Assembly (NCBI GenBank): GCA_030015575.1
Contig: CM057344.1
Location: 184,777,044 to 184,841,043, forward strand
Reading direction: 5' to 3'
DNA from: Agapanthus africanus
Taxonomy: Eukaryota > Streptophyta > Magnoliopsida > Asparagales > Amaryllidaceae
Length of the DNA: 64,000 nt
Part shown: positions 22,253-34,168 of the stretch, one piece after another
Numbering within the stretch: the first letter of the stretch is position 1
Layout: each line of letters opens with the position of its first letter
Position numbers and translations under genes: made by a program
The notes under the pieces: generated by a model
The model's database searches: none
What the model saw: the letters and a program-made list of their open reading frames with translations, nothing else
Told to the model about the DNA's origin: nothing

Positions 22253-23833
22253 TTAGCGAGGAACCCTACTAGATCGGCGGAGAGGCTGAGGTTCATTAGG
22301 AGCTACTGAATCTTCTGGTTCCACTAAATCTTCAGTTACGGTTTGTGTATCTGGAACCTCTTCCAGCTCTACCACTTTGCCACTAATTTCTTTTTCAAGA
22401 AATTCCTTTTCTAAAAAGGTGGCATGTTGAGCAACAAACACTTTTTGTTCCTCACTGTGGTAGAAAAAATACCCATATGAATTCTTTGGATATCCCACAA
22501 ACTTGCAGAGAACTGACCGTGCCTCGAGCTTGTCCGGATTTTTCCTTTTGACATAGGCCGGACAACCCCATATCTTAACTCGTTTAAAATATGGTCTCTT
22601 CCCACTCCATATCTCATATGGTGTGGTAGGTACAGATTTAGATGGAACTTGATTCAATAGGTATGCTGCTGTCTCCAGCGCATAACCCCAGAAGGAAATA
22701 GGTAACTCAGCTGTGCTCATCATAGAGCGCACCATATCTAATAGGGTGCGGTTCCTCCGTTCAGATACACCGTTGTGCTGTGGTGTATATGGAGGAGTCA
22801 GCTGAGAGAGAATCCCATTCTCTTTTAGGAAGTCCAGGAATTCATTGCTTAAGTATTCTCCTCCTCGATCAGATCGTATGATTTTAATACTTTTTCCGGT
22901 TTGGTTCTCAACTTCTTGTTTATATTCCCTAAATTTCTCAAAATCTTCTGATTTGTGTTTCATCAGGAACACATACCCGAACCTAGAGAGATCGTCAGTG
23001 AATGTAATGAAGTATGCAGAACCATCCCTGGCATGTGTAGACATGGGACCACATACATCACTATGTATAAGTCCCAAGAGTTCGGTAACTCTTTCTCCGT
23101 GTCCCGTAAACGGAGTTTTGGTCATCTTGCCTTTGAGACATGACTGGCAAGTGTCATTAGATGAAAATTCGAAAGGTTTCAAATATCCATCCTTATGCAA
23201 CTTAGCCAGTCGTGTCGCATTGATGTGACCCAATCTACAATGCCACAAGAAGGATTCGTTCATTTCTGAACTCTTCCTCTTGTGTGTGTTTGTTATGCTT
23301 AGAACTGTTGATTGATTTAGAACATAAATGCCATTGCACAACGTGCCTGATCCAACCAACTTTTGGTTACGGAAAATGTTCATAACATTATCCTGTAATA
23401 CAAAATTATATCCCTCTTTACTTAATAAAGAAACTGATATAATGTTGCATATCAGGTTCGGCATGTAATAGCATTCGTTCAGAACCAATGTATTACCAGT
23501 TGGTAATACAAGGTGATATTCCCCGACAGTCTTAGCTGCAACAATTGCACCATTTCCAACTCTAATGTCTTTATTACCTTCTCCAAGTTCTCTACCTTCC
23601 CTTAGCCCATGTAACTGATTACATATATGGGATCCTGACCCGGTATCCAATACCCAGGACGCAGAGAAAATAGAGAAACAGTTCTCAGTAACGAACACAC
23701 CCGAAGAAAATGCATCAACATGTACTTTCTTCATTCGGGTGGCATGGGAATCCTGGTATTCCCCTATATCCTGTTCATTCCTATAACTCTTATAAGAATG
23801 AACGGAACCAACGTTCCCAGCACAGTATAACAT
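22253..23833 (-). CDS. Protease-integrase part of copia D pol
   Basis: 526 codons ending in TAA. The protease motif DTGS is at residues 63-66. The pre-integrase zinc finger has H198, H203, C229 and C232; the integrase triad is D259 (HSDVCGPM), D322 (RSDRGGEY) and E358 (GVSERRNRT). The tail NEPQPLRRSSRVPR is the usual integrase-RT linker, where related elements continue PHERYYGFL; here TAA replaces a codon, then eight codons lead to the Met of the next frame. So one nonsense change splits a pol of about 1070 codons. The first 60 residues contain no capsid domain and no CCHC knuckle. In the leader just upstream, other ATGs are followed by early stops or lie out of frame, so 23833 is the first start that opens pol. 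Confidence 0.93.
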   Translation of the reverse strand: MLYCAGNVGSVHSYKSYRNEQDIGEYQDSHATRMKKVHVDAFSSGVFVTENCFSIFSASWVLDTGSGSHICNQLHGLREGRELGEGNKDIRVGNGAIVAAKTVGEYHLVLPTGNTLVLNECYYMPNLICNIISVSLLSKEGYNFVLQDNVMNIFRNQKLVGSGTLCNGIYVLNQSTVLSITNTHKRKSSEMNESFLWHCRLGHINATRLAKLHKDGYLKPFEFSSNDTCQSCLKGKMTKTPFTGHGERVTELLGLIHSDVCGPMSTHARDGSAYFITFTDDLSRFGYVFLMKHKSEDFEKFREYKQEVENQTGKSIKIIRSDRGGEYLSNEFLDFLKENGILSQLTPPYTPQHNGVSERRNRTLLDMVRSMMSTAELPISFWGYALETAAYLLNQVPSKSVPTTPYEIWSGKRPYFKRVKIWGCPAYVKRKNPDKLEARSVLCKFVGYPKNSYGYFFYHSEEQKVFVAQHATFLEKEFLEKEISGKVVELEEVPDTQTVTEDLVEPEDSVAPNEPQPLRRSSRVPR

Positions 23834-24335
23834 GCGGGTTCGGTCAATACATCCATATTATTATCTTCATTAGGGCATGAAATGGTCGCTACCTGGAGAG
23901 AGAGAGAAGAAAACACTTTAGCGTATGCTCGTGCAAGATCAGATTGGTTATTATCTTATCTAATCAGGATGGCTCCCACTGGTTTTTATCAAATCTTCCT
24001 TCAAACCCTAAAAGGAAAGACTAGCCGGGATTAATTACACACTACAAGTTCGCCAATCTTTCAGCCAGGCCAGTGTCGGTACTTTGAGGGAGGTCCCCCG
24101 TGCTTTCGCACGAACCTAATTAATGTAAACCTCGTTTTCCCAGAGGCGTAACCTCGTTAACACCTTTCTAGACACCTACTTGATCGGCTAATTGTAATGT
24201 GTAAAACTCTCCCAGGAGTAACTCTTACTCGCAGTGGGTATCGGGATCCAACTATCTCATAGAAGGTATGCAATCTCATTGCAAATTTCAACACTTGAAA
24301 TTCCTGATAATGCTTTTGCCCCAAGCGATCTATGA

Positions 24336-24531
24336 CCTTGACAAGGTCAACAAACCATAGACCGTAAGTCAAGTTCAACCCGTCATTTCTTGATTGAATC
24401 AAACCCACCCGCACGACCCTTGACAAGGTCAACAAGGCCGTACGACTACCCTAACCCAATCTGCATCATATGCATAAGCAGACAAATACTGGTTAGCTAC
24501 CGCACACTGCGCCTTGACAAGGTCAACAAAC
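24336..24531 (-). repeat. Three spaced palindromic motifs in the D leader
   Basis: CCTTGACAAGGTCAACAA (+ strand) at 24336, 24418 and 24512. The core TTGAC-CTT-GTCAA is a short hairpin. The A leader has GTTTGGCCTCCGTCAAGG at the matching places. Confidence 0.78.
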
Positions 24532-26501
24532 GCAGCACGAATACTAAACAGGACTTATCTGAAATGACGGAGGGCTACGACAGGTTTTTCTGAAAACCTA
24601 TTGCGTAATGAACTTGATATCGTTGTAGAATCAAATGAAGTTTTAAAATGGATTGATTTTGAGGCTTTTCTAGTTTTGCTAAAGGGGTCACTCCCGGTGA
24701 AGGGATCGTCGGCCCTTTCCTCGTCGAATGAGGTGCGGGATATATCATATATATCGCTGAGCAAAGCAAAAACCCAAAAGCAGTCAAAAGCAAACCGAGT
24801 GTGTAGCATCTGCCAGTTATTGCTAAAGGAGTCACTCCCGGTGAAGGGATCTCGGTCCTTTCCTCATCGAATAAGGTGCAGGGTATATCATATATACCGC
24901 TGTGCAAAGCAAGAACTGTAGCTACCTGTTTTATTTTAAAATTCGATTCCACAACATCTTAGGTTTCTTATCTTTCATTAATCACATTAATGAAGTCCCA
25001 TCATTTAAGTACCTAAACATCACAGATAGATGTGACGCACACTTATGCCATCCGCATTCGCCTCGATGTCCCCTCGTGCACCGTTAGGTTAGGTAACTAA
25101 CGACAGAGCAGGGCAGGGCTAGCGCGGGTGTAAAACATAAGTAACGTCTATATAATATATCATATATACTATATACTATATCCATCACAGAATCACATCA
25201 CAGATATCGCAGCAGAAGAAATATATGAAATATTGGATATACTAGGACGTCCGTGTTTTCAATACGAGCCAGTATAAAACACGGATTCCACGGTCGTGAT
25301 GAATAGCCAATCCCACACCCCTAGACCCCTACGAGAGCGGCAAGCAACCCTGCCAATTCTAGGGTTAGGAGACCCGGACTCGACTCCTCGAGTTGGTCTC
25401 CCACTGGACCCCAGAACCCGGTTACTTATGCTCCCCTCCTTGGGTCTATCCTAATGCGGAAAAATAAATAATATACAAGAGGTGACAGCTTCCGCTACCT
25501 GGAAGTGCCCCAAATAAAAGAATATTACATACAAGTTTTTACATGAATGAAAATGAAAAACACTCATCTCACATAAAAAACCCCGGCTATTCAAACACGA
25601 CGATCCAATATAACATATCCAGCAACACATAACATCACATGTCATCAACGTAAGTAAGTATGCATACCCCAATTGTCGTTGACGTATAGCAACGAAACCG
25701 GCGATATGAACATACTACACTTACGGTCACAGAAAAGAAAGTGTAAAACTACAACAATTGGAATCCGCAACTTCTTTAGACATCACATGCCTAATCAAAT
25801 GAAATACTTAGACATCACATGCCTAACAGTTATAAATCCTGCATTTTAGTCTCATTATCGAAAACTCTTTTCAATATTATGTGGGACTAAACTGCTAGAT
25901 TTATAACATTCATTCAGTTATCTCATAACTGTTTGTGAATTCCAATTATTGTATCACATTCCAGATAAACAGAAAATGTTAAACTTTCCGATCGAACAGT
26001 CGAATACCCAAGTTTTCCCAATACAGTCCAACACATGAAATAAGTCTAGCAACATTCAGTTCGTGCCTCAGTACCAACGGTCCAGCCGTAGAAGGGTCAA
26101 GCCAACGCCTCACATGTGGCACGCCGTACTGCCCCAAACCTGAAGGTTCAAAGGGCAGTTCAAGACGGTCACATAATCGAGTTAAAGTTTGTTGTCTTCT
26201 AGAGGGTCCATTGCATTACTTGCACTACTTAGAACGTCGTTAAACTACGGAAAAATCCAACACTTGGAAATTTCCCGACAAGGGAAAAATTGGGTATTTA
26301 TATCCGGTCGAACTTTTTAACATTCAAAAAATTATCCGGAAATACACAAAGACGAAATTTGATACCCCGATCGAAACACCGAATCCCCAAAGCAACCCCA
26401 GAAAATTCAACTCTTGAATAATTATTAAAAATTCCCATAAAACTCAGCACCAGAAAAGAAGAATTACTGTGCAAACAATATTGGGTAAAGTGAACAGTTG
26501 G

Positions 26502-26546
26502 CCGCGGAACAGCGGCAGAAGCCATGCTTCTGCCGCGTTTCCGCGG
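26502..26546 (-). promoter_or_regulatory. GC-rich hairpin after the primer site of copia D
   Basis: A 45-nt near-perfect inverted repeat: two 21-nt arms with two adjacent mismatches and a 3-nt loop; each arm begins CCGCGGAA on its own strand. It lies 199 nt downstream of the primer site. Hairpins of the same design occur in E and G at 207 and 208 nt. Its place suits an RNA packaging or dimerisation signal; this is inference. Confidence 0.75.
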
Positions 26547-26732
26547 CTGTTTGGAAGCTTCATGAGTTCGTGTTTCACCATAATTCTTAGATATTCCTGC
26601 TGAATTTTTTAGGCATTTTTAATCTTGAAAAATCCCAGATTTTAGAAAATGTACAGAGAGCATGTTAAGTTTAGGGTTTCGGGTTCGTTCGGGCTTCAAA
26701 TTGCGTCTAGACTTCGCCTAAGGCTCTAGCTA

Positions 26733-26745
26733 GGCTCTGATACCA
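26733..26745 (-). other. Primer-binding site of copia D (initiator Met-tRNA)
   Basis: TGGTATCAGAGCC on the minus strand, one base after the LTR end. Confidence 0.93.
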
Positions 26746-26746
26746 C

Positions 26747-28964
26747 TGTAGGGTTCCTAGGCATCCTAATGAAGTCTCACAAGGCATCAACCATGCTAAT
26801 TTCAAAAATTATTGGTGCCGAGAAACCCTAACACGGATCGTTGACTAGATGTTTAGGCGAAAAGAAAATCTAGTTAACTACTTAACTAAAAGTTAGATTC
26901 TACAACCTTTGTAGATCCGGATATCCACTTCCTTAGCTCCACATAGTGCTCCTCTCGCTGTCCTTTTCCAATCTTAGACTCGTTCATCGGTTTCATCGGG
27001 AAAGCGAGCGGAATAGGTCGTCGGCTTTGTGTCAAAGACGATCTACGTCGAGGTTGCACAAGTTCAAGCTCCGACTTCACCAAGTTGTGAAACTTGTGAA
27101 GAAAACACCCAAAACCACTTGGCAAGAGGTAGAGGATGAAGAAATAGGAGGTGGGTTCACTTTAGATTTGGATTTCTCTCACTAAAACTCAAGTTGCCAT
27201 TGATGGCATCAAGGTTTCTATCTTGAAGAAGAAGGAAGAAGATGAAGCTAGTTTATGATAAGTTGTTTTAAAATGAAAAGAAAATTCATACTTATCATAA
27301 TCTAACTTGGGTTAAATGTAGAGAATAAACCATGGTAAGTGGATAGGTTAGGGTTAAGCATGAAGATAAAATGGTCTCCTTGGTCAAAGCTTCATGAAGC
27401 TTCAACAAGCTTCATGACAAAAACAAACCATTATCTCTTCATTTATCCAATAAAATAAATAAAGAAATGAATAAATAAATGATAAGGCAAAACCGTAATT
27501 ATCATTTAACCATGGTTTAATTCTTCACACTTAACCAAATGATCAAGCATCATCAAACATGATACATATATGTGCACAAAAGTATATCACATATACAACT
27601 TGCACATCAAGTGAGAAAATCCGTATAAAGTGAACCAATACTAGTTAATGCAAAGTAATATATCAAATATATAATTTTACATTAAATCATTAAATCAACA
27701 TTTGATTCAATGATCCGGTCATGTCGCACATAACCGATTAGTATTCAATGTATCGATTTATCGAATCAATGATTCGATAACTAGGTCATATCGAATATAA
27801 CCAATCGAAACATTTATCACGAGAATGAAATGCGGTATCACATACACGCATTATTCTCGCTCCCGCACATATCTCATATGCACTCCTATTTCGTTTCGCT
27901 TGAGCCAGGAAACCTCTGTGGAGGACTCTAAAGACTCGTCAATACGCCGGTAGCAGATGATGATCATATCAAGCACCCACAAGCCGCAAGCGGTCTGCTA
28001 AACGTAACGGCCATCCGGGTATTGAGCGATCAGAAGATCGACGAGCTAGCCCGCTCACACTCCTGTGAATCCAACCAGTAACACTTAACGTACAGTCCGG
28101 TCTGTTTGTCTGATATGTCGCATATCAAGTCTAGGGGTGGTATACGTCAGACCCTAATAACCGATAAGTCGTGCCGATATGAGGCTCATAGCGGGTCGAG
28201 AAACTACTGGTAACACTTACCAGCAAATCTCTGATCATCCCTGGCCAGGGACTTCCCTGCTACGGCCAATCGAGCACAGCGCAACATCAACTCCCAATAT
28301 CGGGAGAGACGAAACCCCTCCTATCGCTCATTGCCTCCATGTGACTCGGGACTGTACCCAAAGACCACCGTTTTGCATGCCCTCATGGACGTGGTAAGGT
28401 GGAGATCAAAGCACAGTGGGAATCACACAAGACTCTATGACGATCTCGGGTCTACAGACTAACCTGTACAAGTGTCACCTGAGAACTGCCATCTGACGTG
28501 AGGTATAATACCATCTGGGAGTTCTCGGCGAGTCCGTCCAGTGTACCCAGTCTCCACTGAGCACCCGTACACCATCTCTGATGTCAAACACCAATGGATA
28601 TGGGATCATCCATCGCCCATCTCATGGGTCGAGAAGCGTATACGCTAGTCTACACTGGTATATCGATGCCCTGTCTCGATACACCCACGACTAGGGACCT
28701 TGAAGGATGTACTTATGGACTACCATGTCCCCACTAGTATGATCTGCATCATAGTCCAGGTAGTCAAGTACATATCCTAAGGGCTTTACCAACATGTAAC
28801 TATAAGACAGTATAAAGAGACAAGTGTACATGTTAAGATAAAGAGCAACCAGATAGCATACTATCATATCGAGCAAGAAAGTCATCTCTATATATGTCCA
28901 AGCATCCAATATAATATACATCATCTGTACAATACTGGCCTCTAGGGCATACATACAACTAACA
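26747..28964 (-). repeat. 5' LTR of copia D (2218 bp)
   Basis: Same ends as the 3' LTR. The right TSD ACCCC is 28965-28969. A 174-codon minus frame (28691-29215) crosses from this LTR into C and is a junction artefact. Confidence 0.95.
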
Positions 28965-28969
28965 ACCCC

Positions 28970-30836
28970 AACACCAAGAACCCTAAACCCCCCCCACTGC
29001 ATCGCCGGAAAACCTCGTCTACACCTTGACGTCGACGGCCCATCATCGGCGTCACCCCCTCGCCTTCTTCTCTGCCCCAGAGAACCCGGAGAATCCCAAC
29101 CTTCTTCTCTTTCTTCTTCTTCTTCTTTCCTTCTCTTTTCTTTCCTTGATTCGCGTTTTCCGGTGATCACCAGAGCCGTGCCCGTCGTTGTCGATCCGGG
29201 CGATCCTGAGGACATTCCCAGACAGCGCGGTCGTGTTCTTGCCTTGCTTGGTTCTGTTCCATGCGCATGTGTGTGCTTTGCGACGTTTACCCGACGTCGG
29301 ATGCAGCGTATGCACCCCGTCGTGAGACCCGTTCAGGCATGTTTATCTTGCTACATGCTACATTACTTTATATACATCTATTTTAATAAATATAATACTG
29401 GTATTTCAAATTATGCACCCCATGTTTACTTTTACAGTTTTTCGACATCCGTCTGCATCCGTACGTGTTACTTTACATCTAGCGCATGCAAACCTATCTT
29501 GTTATATACTATATTGCAATATACTATACCCAATGGAATATTTACATCGCATATTGCTTAGTTGTACATCCCATATTACCATTTTACAGTTTTACTATTT
29601 TCGGATACCCGTTTGCATCCATCTCATTTAAAATATATATAACTGAATCTATAGATCATATTAATACATAATAATGTGATATTAACACCCCGTGTTTAAT
29701 ATAGTGCATTCTAATTAGTATTGGAACTATAAATGTAACCCAAATCGACAATCGTGTATCCATATCATTAATTTTATATCTATTTGCATATCAAGTCACA
29801 TTATTTCATTTTATTGTTATATTAGTACTCCATACTTGGTTTTGTGCACCCATACTTATTATAATTGATTATGAGCACCCGCTTGATACAAGTGCACTAC
29901 TTGACATGACCTGATGTACCACAGCTTGACTTGATACCTGATCTTGTTACTAATGCCGACAAATATTGACATGTTGTCCCTACGGACATATCTTGTTGTC
30001 TATACAGAAAAATCTGTACCTGCTCAATCCTATGTTGGCAGTAACTTCAGATTTATCAATTCCTGGCTTACACATATAACTTGGGGGTATGGGGAAATCA
30101 AGAATGTAGCCGAACGTAACTCAAAGGGCTATTATCCTTTTACCGTGGTCCCGTGGGGTTGAACGGGACATAGACTCACAGTCTACTATCTTTTTACCGT
30201 GGTCCCGTATGGTTGAACGGGGCATAGACCGATAGGTTACGCTGAGGATTACATTAATTGATTTCAAAGAACTTTAGAGTAGATAACCCTACAGCATAGT
30301 TTGGACTACTCACTGCACTTCACCCGTTTATATCATGTTCACTGATCTTTATTCATGTTACTATTTATTTCCTGATAACTTTTTTATACTTCATGCCTGC
30401 ATATTTCTTTACATCCTGCTTGGTTTGAATTATTGATTTTATGGCGCACTGACGTCTGGGTTTTGCATGGCCCAGATCCATTATCCTTGTCGCAGGCAGT
30501 CCAAGAGTATTTTGATCAACAGGCCGAACAGTGAAGACCTGTTATTAGTTTAATTTATTTTTCCTTTCAGTATTTCCATTCCTGATGTGAGCCCGCATTA
30601 TGGGACGTATATTGCAGATTGTTATTCTATTGGATCTTTTGCTTCCGCATTATTTTATTTCTTGACTCATTATTCTGGCTCATGGACATGTATTAGATAG
30701 TTGTTTTATTTTTCTACTGTTCTTGATATCTCTACAGCCGTAATGTGACTGTGGAAGGATATTTCCTATCCACATGTAGCATGGTTGGCTCTGTCACGTG
30801 CCTATCTTAGCGCACTCTGGGAAGCAGGGCGTGACA
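28970..30836 (+). repeat. 3' LTR of gypsy C, right part
   Basis: Continues the C LTR after D: AACACCAAGAACCCTAAAC here matches aacactaagaaccctaac at 9132 in the 5' LTR. It ends GCAGGGCGTGACA at 30836, followed by the right TSD GTCTC (30837-30841). Confidence 0.93.
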
Positions 30837-30841
30837 GTCTC

Positions 30842-32527
30842 CGACGAACCTCATCCACTCCGCAGATCTAGTAGGGTTCCTCATCCACATGAGAGATACT
30901 ACGGTTTTCTTATAGATGGCGGGTGCGAGGATTGCATCATGGAAGATGACGACCCAACTAGTTTGAGAAGGCCATCACAAGTGGGGACTCTATGAATGGC
31001 TGGATGCTATGTAATCTGAGATAGAATCCATGTACACCAACAAAGTATGGACTTTGGAAGTTGTTCCTGAAGGGGTAAAACCCATTGGGAGCAAATGGAT
31101 CTTTAAGAAGAAACTTGGTGTGGAAGGAAAAGTTGAGACTTTCAAAGTTAGACTTGTTGCAAAAGGTTTTCGTCAACGACCAGGTGTCGACTATGATGAA
31201 ACCTTTTCTCCAGTGGCTATGCTTAATTCCATCAAGATCCTACTTGCCATTGCTGCATACCATGGCTACGAAATCTAGCAGATGGACTTTAAGACCGCTT
31301 TTCTAAATGGTGATTTAGAAGACAGCATGTACATGATACATCCAAAAGGATTTATAGACAGTAGGAGCAGCGAAAGCCTATGCAAGCTGCTTAAATCAAT
31401 CTACGGATTAAAGCTGGTATCGCGGAGTTGGAACATTTGTTTAGATGAAGCTATCAAAGAGTTTGACTTCATCAAAAACGTAGATTAATCTTGTATATAT
31501 AAGAAGGTTGTAGAGAGTAAGGTTGTCTTCCTCGTATTATACGTGGATGACATACTTTTGATAGGAAATGATATTCTTATGCTACACTCGGTCAAGCTCT
31601 TCTTATCACATAAGTTCTCTATGAAAGATCTGGGTGATGCCTCCTATATCCTACAGATTAAGATCTATAGAGATAGGTCTAAAAGGATGTTGGTATTTTC
31701 CCAATCCAGGTGCATAGACACAATACTAAAGAGGTTTAGTATGGATGATTCTAAGCGTGGTAATTTACTCGCTTGCTCAGGAATCACTCTTTCTAAAGAG
31801 ATGTCTCCCAAGACTGATTTGGAGAGGGCTCGCATGCAAGGGATACCCTATGCTTCAGCAGTCGGGTCTATCATGTATGCGATGTTATGTACCAGACCGG
31901 ATGTAGCTTACTCACCAGGTGTAGTGAGCAGATATCAATAAGTTCCTGGGAATAAGCACTGGACAGCTGTGAAGAACATTCTTAAGTACTTGAGAACAAC
32001 TAAAGAAATGTTCTTGGTGTATGGTAACGGTGAAATCCAAGTGGAGTCCTTTATCGATTCGAGCTTACAGAGTGATATGGATGGCAGTAAGTCGGTCTCA
32101 GGTTTTGTTTTCACCCTCAATGGAAAGGCGGTATGTTGGAAGAATTCCAAACAAGATACTGTAGCAGACTCGACGATGGAGCATGAAAACATCACTTCCA
32201 ACGATGCTGCCAAAGAGGTTGTCTTGATGATGAAGTTCATAGCTGAACTTGGTGTGGTTCCATCCATTGAGCATCTAATAGCTTTGTATTGTGATAAAAA
32301 TAGAGCTGTGGCTTTAGCCAAGGAACCCCGATCCCATCAGCGATCCAGACATATTCTTAGGCGGTATCACCTGATCCGGGAGATAGTAGATCGACGGGAG
32401 ATCGAACTCAGGAGAGTTGACACGAAGGATAACACAGCGAATCCACTCACGAAGGCCCTCCCCCAGACGCAATTTGAGTGATTTTTTAGGATGTTGGGTA
32501 TGAGATACTACAACAACTGGCCTTAGT
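30842..32527 (+). pseudogene. RT-RNase H part of copia B pol
   Basis: It resumes B after the C insertion: SSRVPHPHERYYGFLIDGG, then CEDCIMEDDDPTS, and a one-base loss near 30960. From 31030 to 32481 a single frame covers RT and RNase H, interrupted only by stops at 31276-31278 (TGG to TAG in EIWQ), 31486-31488 and 31939-31941. YVDD is intact at 31540-31551; GFVFTLNGKAVCWKNSKQDT, YCDKNRAVALAKEP and DTKDNTANPLTK mark RNase H. The 5' half of B (gag, protease, integrase) lies left of the window, so it is unknown whether B had gag. Confidence 0.9.
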
Positions 32528-32540
32528 GCAAGTGGGAGAT
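32528..32540 (+). other. Polypurine tract of copia B
   Basis: GCAAGTGGGAGAT directly before the LTR start. Confidence 0.9.
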
Positions 32541-33086
32541 TGTTAGGAATATGTATGCCCTAGAGGCCATTATTGTATGATATAGTGGGTGCTTGGACAT
32601 ATATAGATGCCTTTCTTGCTCGACATGATAGTATGCTATCTGGTTGCTCTTTATCTTAACATGTACACTTGTATTATTATACTGTCTCTTTGATACATGT
32701 TGATAAATCCCTTAGGATGTTTGCATGACTACCAGGACTATGATGCGGATCATACTACTGGGACTTGTGTAGTCCACAAGCACATCCTTTAACTGTTCCT
32801 AGTCGAGGGAGTATCGAGATAGGGCATTGCTATTCCAAAGTAGACAAGCGTGTATGTTTCTTGACCCTGTAGGGGGCGATAGTTGATCCCATAACCATTG
32901 GTGTTTAACATCAAAGTTTGTACACAGAAGCTCATTAGAGAATGGGTACACCGAACAGGACTTGCCGAGAACTCCTAGATGGTAACATACCTATCGTTAA
33001 ATTGCAGTTCACTAGTGACACTGGTACATGTTAGTCTGTATACCTGAGACTGTCATAGTGTCTTGTGTAGTTCCCAATGTGCTTTG
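32541..33086 (+). repeat. 3' LTR of copia B, left part
   Basis: It begins TGTTAGGAATATGTATGCCC. It stops at GTGCTTTG, where E inserted; CTTTG (33082-33086) is the left TSD of E. Uninterrupted LTRs of A and D read GTGCTTTGAT across this point. Confidence 0.92.
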
Positions 33087-34168
33087 TGTTAGTGTAATAT
33101 GCCCTAGAGGCTATTATTGTATAGTACTAGTTTGTATATTACATTTTGGAAGCTTGGGAAATATACACGGATTTATAACAGTCTTGCTCAATATGGTAGC
33201 ATGCTAATTGGTTTGTATCTATCTTAATATGAGTATATGTTTCTTTTGACATGTCGCTAATACATATTGATAGAGCTTTTAGGTTCTTTGCTTGACTACC
33301 AGCATTGTGATGGCAGTCATACTAGTGGGGGCTGGGTAGTCTACAAGCACATCTTTATATAGGTTCCTAGTCATAGGATTGTCAAGACAGGGCATCGATA
33401 CTCCAGAGTAGACTAGTGTATACGCTTCTCATCCCAACAGGGACATGGTCTGTTCCATAGCCATCAGTACGTAGTACTGGAGATAGTATGCAGGTGCTCA
33501 TTGGGTTATGAGTTACACTGGACGGACTCGTGGGGTACTGTTGGTTGGTACTATACCTATCGTCAAGTAGCAGTTCCCAGTTGACATGAGTACAGCTTAG
33601 TCCGTTGACTTGACACTGCTACTTCGCCTCAAGTGTGTTCCTACTGTTCTTAGATTGCTACCCTACCACGGCTCTATTGAGTCGTGCAAACAGGTAGTAG
33701 TTGGGTGCAGTCACGAAGCACTTGGATGAAGTGGCGGTTAGATAGGATTCGTCTCTCCCGGTATTGGGGGTTGATGTTGCGCTGTGTTTGGAACGCCATT
33801 ACACAAAGTCCCTGGCCAGGGCAAGCGAGATTTACAGGTAGGTACTCCAGTAGTTTCTCAGGGTGTTTTGGACTGTACTCCGACACGACTTATTGCACTA
33901 TTTGGGGTTTGATGCTTGCCACCCCTTAGGACCGATATGAGACACTCTTAGACGAACAGACCGGACTGTACGAAGATTGCCACAGACAGGCTCAGTAGGA
34001 GTTTGATGAGCTTGCTCGTCGGCCTTCTTATCGACAGATACCTGGGTAGCCGTTACGTACAATTAGTGCCGCTGACATGCTTGTGGTTAAACCCACTGCC
34101 AGCGTACTGTCGAGTCTTTAGAGTCCCACACAGAGGGTTTCCCATCTTCGGGCAAAACGATGTAAAGG

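Larger units (their letters stand above)
23834..26732 (-). other. Long leader of copia D (about 2.9 kb)
   Basis: Runs between the primer site and pol. Collinear with the A leader and partly with that of E. It contains the GC-rich hairpin (26502-26546), a two-copy duplication (about 24680-24915) and three copies of a palindromic motif (24336-24531). The frames in it are short and not shared. In E the capsid gene lies between the leader and the protease; in D and A that position holds only about 150 nt of unrelated sequence. Confidence 0.85.
18389..28964 (-). mobile_element. Copia D (Tork/Angela type): complete, young, gag-less
   Basis: Seen: two LTRs (2209 and 2218 bp; the 9-bp difference is one extra TTTCATCGG copy near 26990), flanked by ACCCC on both sides, Met-tRNA primer site, 2.9-kb leader, polypurine tract and two long pol frames. 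In about 530 compared LTR bases I count 5 substitutions, fewer than for C or E, so D is among the most recent insertions here. It sits in the 3' LTR of C. There is no gag. Inference: D moved with capsid supplied by another element. Confidence 0.96.
7792..30836 (+). mobile_element. Gypsy C (Del/Tekay chromovirus), complete ends, internally deleted, carrying S and D
   Basis: Seen: two LTRs of 3200 bp each once nested D is removed, a GTCTC TSD (7787-7791 and 30837-30841), a Met-tRNA primer site, gag zinc knuckles, protease, RNase H, integrase and a chromodomain-like tail. The 5' and 3' LTRs differ at 5 of about 142 bases at their start and 5 of about 101 at their end. Nested inside are a solo copia LTR (S) and a complete copia element (D). 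The capsid part of gag and the RT catalytic core are missing, so C could not have moved by itself in its present form. Confidence 0.94.

Noticed and set aside
28691-29215. 174-codon minus-strand ORF
   Set aside because: It spans the junction of the D 5' LTR and the C LTR; the fusion was created by insertion and has no domain.
33674-33929. Overlapping short ORFs on both strands
   Set aside because: Shadows within LTR sequence shared by all copia LTRs here.
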